The notes beneath the pieces are model-generated. The model saw nothing but the letters and a program-made list of their open reading frames with translations. It did no database searches and was not told the DNA's origin. Source: Crambe crambe (lineage: Eukaryota; Porifera; Demospongiae; Poecilosclerida; Crambeidae). Taken from it: a stretch of 64,000 nucleotides of DNA. Below, piece after piece: positions 46,508 to 56,320 of the stretch. Position 1 is the first letter of the stretch, and each line of letters begins with the position of its first letter. Position numbers and translations under genes: made by a program. The stretch is taken from the NCBI GenBank assembly GCA_963924555.1, contig OZ004583.1:7950582-8014581 (forward strand). The letters run 5' to 3'.

Positions 46508-46672
46508 CATGTGTGATAGTCGAGGGTAGAAATCAAACTTTATTCACGTTTTAGTCAAAGTTTCCTTTTGTCATGACTGATGCTTTACAATTTTCTGCCT
46601 TTCGAACTTTTTTTTTCGAAAGTAGAAAGCGTGAATAAAGTTTGATTTCTACCCTCGACTGTCACATGTGCT
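46508..46672. repeat. hairpin, arms about 42 bp
   Basis: GTCGAGGGTAGAAATCAAAC and following bases return in reverse complement before 46672, around an 80-bp centre that itself contains TTTCGAA words. MITE-like. A wider inverted match (TAGTCTCGTGAA.CCAGACCC) links 45985-46040 with 46960-47010. Confidence 0.8.
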
Positions 46673-47289
46673 ATACCAGTTTTGTTGCAGGATAATACTT
46701 TGCATGTGGAGAATCACGTGCTCACATAAAGATTAATAAAATGCGACTGGCTTTGCAAATTATTTTATCACAGTCACAGGATCTAGAAGTTGAACTACAT
46801 CGATGGGGAAGTCATAGCAAAGGTAGCTTCACTCGACTTACCGCCTGAAGAAAGCAAGAAGAGAACGCCTTGCGCGCGCATGCTATTACTAATGATATTC
46901 ATAGGTTTGTGGGCATATAATCAAATTCCTCTGCAAAACTGGTATAACACACTCACCAAACCATTCTGCTTTTTCGCGCATTGGGTCTGGTTCACGAGAC
47001 TATATACGTTGCTCAGATTGATTGATTGATTGAATCGGGGCTATCCCTTTCGACATTCTATCACTTAGCCTCGAGTATAAATAAAGTCCTCAAAGGCCAA
47101 CAGGCAGGAAGAATAATGCATGAGACATACATCCAAGAATAAGATTAGTTGCGGCTGGCTCGCGAGATTACTGCCGTAAGAAAGAGCCTTATACAGGTCA
47201 AGAATCAGCATAAATTTACAAGTCAACGCACGCGAATGAAGCCTGAAAAAGAAAAGGTGGGGATGCTTTCCCTGGCTACCCCACTGCTG
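46673..47289. other. intergenic, weak open block only
   Basis: An open stretch at about 46788-47029 contains YIDGEVIAKVASLDLPPEES and a hydrophobic part, but no splice partner or family is seen. Confidence 0.3.
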
Positions 47290-47545
47290 AGTCCTGAAGA
47301 AAGTAATCACACTATTTCATGTGAATAAATAAATAATATTAATTTCACCCTAAGTTATTATTCCTGTGATAATGGTTATTCCACTGGAATAAGTTAGCTA
47401 GCTATATCATAAATGAGGAACTATGAAGCCGTGAGCATGCCCCATGCTACACTAGTTAGCTGTGAGACAGGACTATTTCTCTGTAACTGTCAGAATCTGT
47501 TATATAGGACCAGGTCTTGTCCAGAGACCCTATTTGCAAGAGGAA
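47290..47545 (+). pseudogene. receptor-cluster scrap
   Basis: 47296-47330 (GAAAGTAATCACACTATTTC then ATGTGAATAAA) matches the 3' end of the CCP exon of receptor D. 47510-47530 (AGGACCAGGTCTTGTCC) matches the first exon of B-type receptors. Nothing in between is coding. A remnant of another unit. Confidence 0.55.
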
Positions 47546-47984
47546 GTAAACAAATAATGTTAAACACATCTGTAGCAATACACCCACTTGGTAGCCGTGC
47601 CATTGATAGTTTTTCATTTCTACCGTAGCTAGTATTTTTCTACCGTAGCTAGTATTTTTCATGCTTCTTCTCCAGAATCTCACTATTCTCCAGAATGGAA
47701 CGGACAGAGCTCCCTGGTCCTGAAACTTGTTCTACACCTTCTAGTAGACTTTATAGTAGGCAGGATATGCATTCACTGTAGCTCTAAGTGTAGCTCTAAG
47801 TGGGGGAACTGAAATTTCACCACGTTGTCCACTCTCTCTGATACAGTACTTCCTATAGCTAATTATATTAGCTATTGGTTGTTATCATTCAGCTAATCTA
47901 TCCAATATCTCCCAATTCAAAACATCCAATTGGTGTAGCTACAACACATTAAATTATAGTTAGATCTTCACGCGAGAATTTGTC

Positions 47985-50780
47985 ATGGTATCTTTTTTGC
48001 TTATTAGCACTATATTTTTGTGCTCCATCTATGTTGTCTTGGGAATTCCTGTTCTGGACTTCTACTTTCCTTCACGAAGGGAAGCTCCAAATGTGTTCAG
48101 GTTTGAGTGTCGTGATCTAATTGATGGTATGGCTTACCCTGATGCAAGATTCGAGATTAATGACAGTAGCTATGGGTGTACTAATCAGAAATCGATCTAC
48201 AGATATAAATGAGGAGTATTTCACATATGACATAACTGAAGATTTCGAGGCCAGTGTTCGCTGCATCACTGGAGAAGAATACTCAAAGGCTATCATGTTT
48301 TATGGTAATTATAAGCTATAGCTACATGCAATGTCATACCTGCAGGTGCAATGGGATTTACAACATTGTAATAATTATGTATAACTAATTATTTCTTGAA
48401 AAAGTCAATAGTTTAGTGAAGTATCTAAACATAATAGGAATATCTATAAATTGTCTCAGGGTGACAACCTCTACACGAAGGATCTCCATTTTATCCCTCA
48501 CTAATATACATTGTAACACCATAATTATATCCCAAGGGGGCATAGCCCAAGATGTCTGTCATGTAGCTAGCTATTGCAATAATGTAGCTACATGACTGTA
48601 CAGTTACAAGTTAGTTACTAAAAATAGAATAGCTGTCTATCTTGGGGAATTCTAATCTTTTCTTCAGAGGAAAGATTTACATAACAAAAATAAAAATTAG
48701 TATCGATAAACATGGCCATAATGTTCTTTGGGACATAGCTAGCTAGCTACCATATCAAATTGTTTGTTCCTTGATGCTTCCTCTAGCTACGTAGCTATCC
48801 ACACTTTTATTCATCCCCAAAATACTATTTCCTCCACATAAATAATATACAGACCTACAGACCTCTTGCAATCAATTATATTTATTCTACTAGCTAAGCA
48901 TATCCATGCTTTTAACGTCCCAGTGTGTTTAATATAAATATCTGGCAAGTAATAACCACGAAATGCATAGCTACCCTCAATATTATTATCAGTATTTAGG
49001 GGATGAATAAAAGAGGTATGGATATTTCTAACTAGAGAGTAATATCTATGATGATGCAGCTATCCCAACAGTGTCTAATCAAACTACAATGACTAGTGTA
49101 TTCCATGGTGATTCACATGCAATGTTGATGTGCCCCATACCACTGCCTACTGTATGCAGTTCATACACTATAATATGGGAGCAACTTGTGGATTCAACTC
49201 CAATACAAATGATTCAGAGTCAAGAGGATACTACATACTCTCTCAAAATAACAGAACCCTTTCTGTACTGATATCTAACTCCACTGATCAGATGGTATTT
49301 CGATGTAAAGTAATATTGAAACGTAGCTCTGATCCTCAACGTTGTCCATTAGATACAATACTGGGACCACTCATGGAATTTCTTATAGGTGAGATCTTAC
49401 ACAATACCATAAGATGCGTATTATCATGATACTACAATAATAGGTCAAAGTTTAATTATTAAGCTACAGTTATAACTAGCTTTGCTATCCTCCTTGTTAT
49501 TATTTGGTAGATCCTTGTGAACCACCACCCAACAGTTCTCTCCCCATTGGACTTCACATTGTGTCTGTGGAAAGAGATCTCTTACTTTTCCAATGTGAAG
49601 AGGGACTAGTCCCACAGGAGACAGTAATGGCGACATGTCAACCAGATGGGACCTGGAACCCTGACCCTCTCAACTATTCCTGTGGCATAGTGCCCACCAG
49701 AACAGGTTAGCTAGCAAAATTGGCTAGTGTTTCATGGTGAGAAAATTAATTTTACAATCACATGATATAGAGTTAAATGTTGTGAAATAGTGTAGCTAAA
49801 TAAACTTAGCTATCTAAGCTACAGCTACAAAGCATGGATAGATGACATAGCTAAAGTCTATTTCTAGCTAAAGTCTATTATTTTGTATTCACCTTGCCCC
49901 TTGATCCTTCACTAGCTATAACTGCTATAACTTTCTCAATTCTTAAGAGAGAGTGGATGATCAGCTCTCTGTTGATGCATTAAAGTAGAAATTTGGTTAA
50001 GAACTGATAGTGAATGATCAAGGGGCAAGGTGAATGCAACCTATTATAATGATGGCCTTAGCTTATGCTGACTATCATAGTATGCTCAAGTGTAGTTATA
50101 AAGCTAACTGGGAATTACCAAGTAATTAGTTCATGACTCTCTATCCTACAGGACATGAGGCTGTGTAGTAGTATCCATGGAGCTTGTAACCTACTCTGGT
50201 AGTTGAATTTTCCTCATAGCTATTATACGTAACTATTGAATGTCATTGATTCAGATTGTGGTCCTCCAGTCTTGTCGTTCTTGTGCCAGCCGAGGAACAA
50301 TAATTCCAATTCCAGGGAAGGGTCCACTGTTTCCCTCCAGTGCGATAAGAGATTGCTTTTCTCTGGTAGTGAAGTCACTGCAGTTTGTGTTGGTGGTGGG
50401 TGGGAAGTATTGAGCAGTTCATTCACTCGTAAATATTCCATCACTATATCAAATATTTCCTTACTACATGTATTTATCCAGCAACAATGGACCTACTACC
50501 ATCTCCATTGAGCACTTCCTCCATCATTGCAATAGTTGTACCAACATCACTGGTTGTTATTGTCTTGCTGTACACATGTGGACTAGTGACTGGAATATTT
50601 ATTCAACGAAGGATCAGTAGGCTCCATTCAGATGACTCACATCTCCAAACAAGGTCACATGATCTCCCACAGTCCACTGTAGCTGCTCAACTAGTTCCAG
50701 AATATGAAGAAGTTTCTCTTTCCACAAAAATTGAGCTGCAAGGAAATGTTTCCTATGGACCTGTGGGCTCTAAGTCATAG
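47985..50780 (+). pseudogene. receptor F: two Ig-like exons / CCP / CCP / TM, two frameshifts
   Basis: Exons 47985-48304, 49060-49388, 49511-49705, 50255-50428 and 50482-50780. The signal peptide is MVSFLLISTIFLCSIYVVLG. Exons 1 and 2 are Ig-like and unlike the other copies (FECRDLIDG...VRCITGEE; AMLMCPIPLP...RTLSVLISNSTDQMVFRCKV). There is no FN3 exon. Exon 1 is 320 nt where 319 or 322 is needed, and a stop appears at 48210-48212. Exon 2 is 329 nt where 327 or 330 is needed, with the break in a CTCTCTC run near 49238. The two shifts cancel, so the CCP, TM and YEEV/YGPV tail exons downstream are intact and in phase. Either a recently broken gene or two single-base sequence errors in a working one. 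Confidence 0.75.
48305..49059. other. intron 1 of receptor F
   Basis: 755 bp, AT-rich, with CCCCAAAATACT words on both strands; no gene seen. Confidence 0.5.
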
Positions 50781-51120
50781 AGCTGACTGAAACAGTGGAA
50801 AGCAAATTCCAGCCCACTCATTAAATGCATGAAATAAATATTTTCCTTATAAAAATTAATGGCAATAAAAGGACTTGTTACTAAGATTCACAGGTCATCA
50901 ATGTTACTAAAACAATAAAAATAATCCATACTGGTTGTCTTGCTCTCTTCTTACACTGAGGGCTAGCTATTAAAAAAAAAAGATGATTCTGGATGCCAGC
51001 TATTCCAAACTCTATCTCGAGTCTCCTCCTAGTTTATTACCACGCCTCCTTGGAGTGCTGGTTTTAGGCTAATTGGAGAACACATCAGAATTTGCTATTT
51101 GCAATAGACTAGCTAGCAAA

Positions 51121-52244
51121 ATGCTAAGTTTAGTGTTGCTACTTGTTTTTTCCTGCAATTTGTGTGTCATGTCTGTAATACTAAACTGTTCTCATAAGAA
51201 TTCCACCTGCCCTAGAGGAGAGTTCTACTGTGAATGCCAAACTCTTGGTTTTCTTTCTTTGGTGATAAACGATTCCAGCATTACGTACTCAGGCTTACTA
51301 AATTCCTGCTCTGGGAGTATCACCATTCCAGGTATTCAAGAGATCCAGTGTACCAGTATGCGTCTGAATAACACAGCAAGACTTACTTCCAGATTTAATG
51401 GAACTGTGTATGTATCTATCACTGAATAATTCCTAGGAGATGAAGGAGACCCTATTATACGTATATATGATTTTTTAACTGTCATTATCTATAATATGGT
51501 TATAGGTATTTTACTTGGTGGCTGAAGGGTAATGATATCTGAAGTTCTGCTATCTTGACATTGAATGACTAGTTTACTTGTAAGCCAGTGGTAGTTCCTT
51601 AATTGTGAGACTACAGTGGGACCCTCCTTTGGACGATGGTGGAGCAGCCATCACTGATTATCAGATCTTTGTAAACTCATCTGAAGCAGATCTTTGTCAA
51701 CTCATCTGAAGTATTGTATCAAGTGGTCAGTAATGACACTGAAGCCACTATTACTTCATACAAATAAGAGCCATCAACTGCATTGGGGTCAGTTCAAACT
51801 CAGTTCCAATCAATATCACAATTACAGGTAGCTATCTATAATTATTATCCCGATTTGATATTATTATTTATTTATTTTTCTTATGTTAGCAAATGAATTC
51901 GCTAACATAAGTATTCCATCACTATATTAAATATTTCCTTAATCCTTAAACTACATGTATTTATTCAGCAACAATGGACGTACTACCATTTGCATTGAGT
52001 ACTTCCTCCATCATTGCAATAGTTGTACCAACATCACTGGTTGTTATTGTCGACTGGAATATTTATTCAACGAAGGATCTGTAAACTCCATTCAGATGAC
52101 CCACATCTCCAAACAAGGTCACATGATCTCCCACAGTCCACTGTAGCTGCTCAACTAGTTCCAGAATATGAAGAAGTTTCTCTTTCCACAAAAATTGAGC
52201 TGCAAGAAAATGTTTCCTACGGACCTGTGGGCTCTAAGTCTTAG
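51121..52244 (+). pseudogene. receptor G: class-2 copy broken by a micro-inversion
   Basis: The first 285 bp of coding sequence match receptor D almost exactly. At 51406 the sequence turns into the reverse complement of D's exon1-intron1-exon2 junction (D 39741-39912) and returns to the normal direction at about 51585. The FN3 exon that follows has an internal duplication (CAGATCTTTGT.AACTCATC twice) and lacks the VLNSTGE codons. No CCP exon. The TM exon (from 51969) has a 23-bp deletion after VIV that removes half the helix and shifts the frame; the tail with both tyrosines is then open in another frame to 52244. Clearly dead. Confidence 0.9.
51406..51584 (-). other. micro-inversion inside receptor G
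   Basis: About 179 bp, from GTGTATGTATCTATCACTGA to GTTTACTTGTAAG. It spans the end of exon 1, intron 1 and the start of the FN3 exon, aligned in reverse complement to receptor D. Breakpoints are sharp, and flanking sequence on both sides is collinear with D. Confidence 0.85.
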
Positions 52245-52359
52245 ACAACCAGTCCTTTTACTATCATGGCAATTATAATTTCATTTGTTTATACATTGAT
52301 GACCATGTTTCACATTCTGACATATTCAGTTCTGGAATGGGACGCTAGATTAGACAAGA

Positions 52360-52369
52360 GCATGCGCGC
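52360..52369 (+). promoter_or_regulatory. NRF-1-like box of receptor H
   Basis: GCATGCGCGC in the duplicated intergenic block, 43 bp before the ATG; the same box precedes receptor I at 54121-54130. Confidence 0.4.
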
Positions 52370-52411
52370 AGCAACCCAGCTAGCTAGAGCTAGCTGTAAA
52401 GACAGGAAAAG

Positions 52412-53995
52412 ATGTTATATTTTATAATGCTTCTAGTACTTCTCTGTAAATCGTCAAAGTCAACTACACTAGACTGTTCCAGGACCAGATCTTGTCCTAG
52501 AAACGAGTTTCACTGTGACTGTCAAGCTTCTATTGTTTTGAGGTGGAGAGTTAGGCTTCCTGATATCATGCTGTGTATGAAAGATTATAATCGTGGTGAT
52601 ATTACTGGTATGAGAGAGCCTTTAGTAGGCACTTGTCAGGCAAGTGTGATACTCTCTAACCAAACCAATAGCTACTTCAACTCAAGCCTTGACATCAACC
52701 TAACAAATCAGACAACTGTAAGTTGTCAAGGTCTAGGTGGAATTAAGACACTGACTCTAAATACAACAAGTGAGTGCCAGCTGTTATACCCATAGCTACA
52801 TATAGCTAGTTTTCCTTCATGCATCATATTTACAGCCTCCCCTTCATCTCCGATGAACTTGAACTTCAGCTTATTAAATGGTATGAGTGTGAGACTGCAA
52901 TGGGACCCTCCCCTGGACAATGGTGGAGTACCCATCACTGGTTATCAGATCTTCATCAACTCATCTGAAGATGTATTAGTCAGTAGTGACACTGAAGCGA
53001 CCATTGTCCTGAATTCCACTGGAAAATACTTCATACAAATAAGAGCCATCAACTGCATTGGTGTTGGTTCTAATTTATCAGTTTTGATAGGTATATTAGA
53101 TTTGTGATGTTAGCTACAGCTAGAACTATAACTGTCCTACATGTAAATTTAGATCCTTGTGAACCACCACTCAACAGTTCCCTCCCTGTTGGACTTCACA
53201 TTGTGTCCGTGGAAAGAGATCTCTTAGTTTTCCAATGTGAAGAGGGACTCGTCCCACAGGAGACAGTGATGGCAACATGTCAACCAGATGGGACCTGGAA
53301 CCCTAACCCTCTTAACTATTCCTGTGACAGTCACATTATTACTACTGATGAAAGTGAATCAAGTGACCATTCTATTATAATTATTTCATGTGAGTAAAGT
53401 AATAGCTGTCGTCTAACAGTCCACCCTAGCTAGTATTCCTGTGATGATGAGAACTGTAAACAGCTACTGCATGGGCAATGACAACATGCCCCCCATGTAT
53501 AATTATCACATGGAGTTTGGAAAACAAAGTAAATGTTAAAACACACCTGTTGTCACTAGCTAGGTGTTTTCATGCTTGAACACAAAGTGCATCATTAGCT
53601 ATTAGCTAGAAATATTGAGCAGTTATTCCACTAACTAGCTAGATATTCCATCATGATGTTCTCTGTTATTGTATAAACCTTGATTTATTCCAGCAACAAC
53701 TGACGTACTACCTTCTTCTGCATTGAGTACTTCCTCCATCATTGCAATAGTTGTACCAACATCACTGGTTGTTATTGTCTTGCTGTACACATGTGGAATA
53801 GTGACTGGAATATTTATTCAACGAAGGATCAGTAGGCTCCATTCAGATGGCTCACATCTCCGAACAAGGTCACATGATCTCCCACAGTCCACTGTAGCTG
53901 CTCAACTAGTTCCAGAATATGAAGACGTTTCTCTTTCCACAAAAATTGAGCTGCAAGAAAATGTTTCCTACGGACCTGTGGGCTCTAAGTCTTAG
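52412..53995 (+). CDS. receptor H: Ig-like / FN3 / CCP / TM with ITAM-like tail
   Basis: Exons 52412-52769, 52836-53090, 53153-53389 and 53694-53995, all phase 1, 383 residues. Signal peptide MLYFIMLLVLLCKSSKS. The Ig-like exon belongs to the B/I class (CPRNEFHCDCQ, LRWRVRLPD) but differs in the middle (MLCMKDYNRGDITGMREP). The FN3 exon is two codons shorter than that of B, having lost the 'NII' end. One CCP with a stalk rich in D, E and S (as in D) leads to the TM exon. Tail motifs Y359 (YEDV, a variant) and Y376 (YGPV). It combines the N-terminal class of B with the CCP type of D, which points to exon exchange between copies. Confidence 0.88.
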
Positions 53996-54162
53996 ACAAC
54001 CAGTCCTTTTACTATCATGGCAATTATAATTTCATTTGTATATACATTGATGACCATGTTTCAGATTCTGACATATTCAGTTCTGGAATGGGACGCTAGA
54101 TTAGACAAGATTAGACGAGAGCATGCGCGCAGCAACCCGTCGCTGTAGCTAGAGCTGTGAAG

Positions 54163-56138
54163 ATGCTGTATTTTATAATACTTCTAGTATTTCTCTGTAA
54201 ATCGTCAAAGTCAACTACACTAGACTGTTCCAGGACCAGGTCTTGTCCTGGAAACGAGTTTCACTGTGAATGTCAAACTTTTGTTACTCTGAGGTGGTTT
54301 ATTAGGCTTCCTGATGGCATACAGTGTAGGAATGAATATGTTCTTCTTGATACTGTTGGCATGAGACGTTTAGACACTTGTCAGGCAAGTGTGATACTCT
54401 CTAACCAAACCAATAACTACTTCAACTCAAGCCTTGACATCAACTTAACAAATCAGACAACTGTAAGTTGTCAAGGTGGAGGTGGAACTAAGACACTGAC
54501 TCTAAATACAGCAAGTAAGTGATTAAACCTAGCTAGCTATAGTTTTTCTTCATGCATCATGATTTGTATATTTTATAGCCTCCCCTTCATCTCTGATGAA
54601 CTTGAACTTCAGCTTAAATGGTATGAGTGCAAGACTGCAATGGGACCCTCCCCTGGACAATGGTGGAGTACCCATCACTGGTTATCAGATCTTCATCAAC
54701 TCATCTGAAGATGTATTAGTCAGTAATGACACTGAAGTGACCATTGTCCTGAATTCCACTGGAAAATACTTCATACAAATAAGAGCCATCAACTGCATTG
54801 GAGTCAGCCCAAATTTATCAGTCTTGATCAATATCATAGGTATATTAGATTTGCGATGTTAGCTACAGCTATAACTATCCTACATGTAAAATTTAGATCC
54901 TTGTGAACCACCACCCAGCAGTTCCCTCCCCTTTGGACTTCACATTGTGTCTGTGGAAAGAGATCTCTTAGTTTTCCAATGTGAAGAAGGACTCATCCCA
55001 CAGGAGACAGTGATGGCAACATGTCAACCAGATGGGACTTGGAACCCTGATCCTCTTAATTCTTCCTGTAATATAGTGCCCACCAGAACAGGTTAGCTAT
55101 AGGATATATGGTTTCTGGTCAACATGCCCACATAGAGTCAACATTACAAGCTAGCAAGTAAGAAAGCAAACTTCTGCTAGCTATAATAGTGCATGGCATG
55201 GTTAGAAGCTATCATAGCTTAACTATCCGGCCTGTAGATCACTAGCTAATTAGATATGTGACTCCAATTTGTAGTTCTACTATGTATCTGCAGAGTCAGC
55301 TTTAATATCATATAGCATGCTCAAATACAGAGGGCATGTGTGTATGAGGCCATAGATATCAATCTGTTTCCACTATTATAGCAGTTAGTTATCATGATCT
55401 TTTTGTTCGTTTTGTTGTTTTTTGTTGTTGTTTTCATTTTAGTTTTTGGTTTTTTGTTTGTTTTTGTTGTTGTATTTTTGTATTTTGTTTTTTGTTGTTG
55501 TTTTTGGTTGTTGTTTTTTTTTGTTTTTTGTTTTGTTTTGTTGTTTTTTTGTTTGTTTTTTTGTTTTTAGCTATCATTGTTTATTATTGATAACTATTTA
55601 TTCAGATTGTGGTCCTCCAGTCTTATGTCAGCTGATGAATAATAATTTCAGTACCAGAGAAGGGACCACTGTGTCCTTCCAGTGTGATGAAAGATTGCTT
55701 CCGTCTGCTAGTGAAGTCACTGCAGTTTGTGTTCATGGTGGGTGGGAAGTATTGAGCAGTTCATTCACTAGTATGTATTCCATCACTATTACAATGGATA
55801 GTCATACCTTAATCCTTTCTGTTACCACAATTGCTCCAGCAACAATGGACATACTACCATCTGCATTGAGTACTTCCTCCATCATTGCAATAGTTGTACC
55901 AACATCACTGGTTGCTATTGTCTTGCTGTACACATGTGGAATAGTGACTGGAATGTTTATTCAACGAAGGATCAGTAGGCTCCATTCAGATGACTCACAT
56001 CTCCAAACAAGGTCACATGATCTCCCACAGTCCACTGTAGCTGCTCAACTAGTTCCAGAATATGAAGAAGTTTCTCTTTCCACAAAAATTGAGCTGCAAG
56101 AAAATGTTTCTTACAGACCTGTGGGCTCTAAGTCCTAG
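54163..56138 (+). CDS. receptor I: Ig-like / FN3 / CCP / CCP / TM with ITAM-like tail
   Basis: Exons 54163-54514, 54579-54839, 54897-55091, 55606-55770 and 55840-56138, all phase 1, 423 residues. Same architecture as receptor B. The Ig-like exon shares CPGNEFHCECQ and LRWF but diverges after it (RNEYVLLDTVGMRRL). The first CCP ends SSCNIVPTRTG; the second CCP again lacks the last Cys. Tail Y399 (YEEV) and Y416, where the motif reads YRPV instead of YGPV. The last intron (55771-55839, 69 bp) has no stop and is a multiple of three, so an unspliced form would add 23 residues in frame. Intron 3 carries a (GTTTT)n-type expansion at 55400-55570. Confidence 0.88.
55395..55572. repeat. G/T-rich simple repeat in intron 3 of receptor I
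   Basis: Irregular TTTTTGTT units; receptor B has a much shorter form at 29385-29422. Confidence 0.85.
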
Positions 56139-56320
56139 ATAACCAGTCCTTTTATTACCATGGGGCAATTAAATTCTATTGAAACCATGTACATGAAAGA
56201 AAAAATTAATGATTTAAATTATCGTTAGTTGTGCGCTTGCAGCTCTGCTGAATCATGTCGAAGAAACAGCTACAGGAAGGAATGGCATTGGAATTTAATT
56301 ACATCGGCTAACAGAATAAA

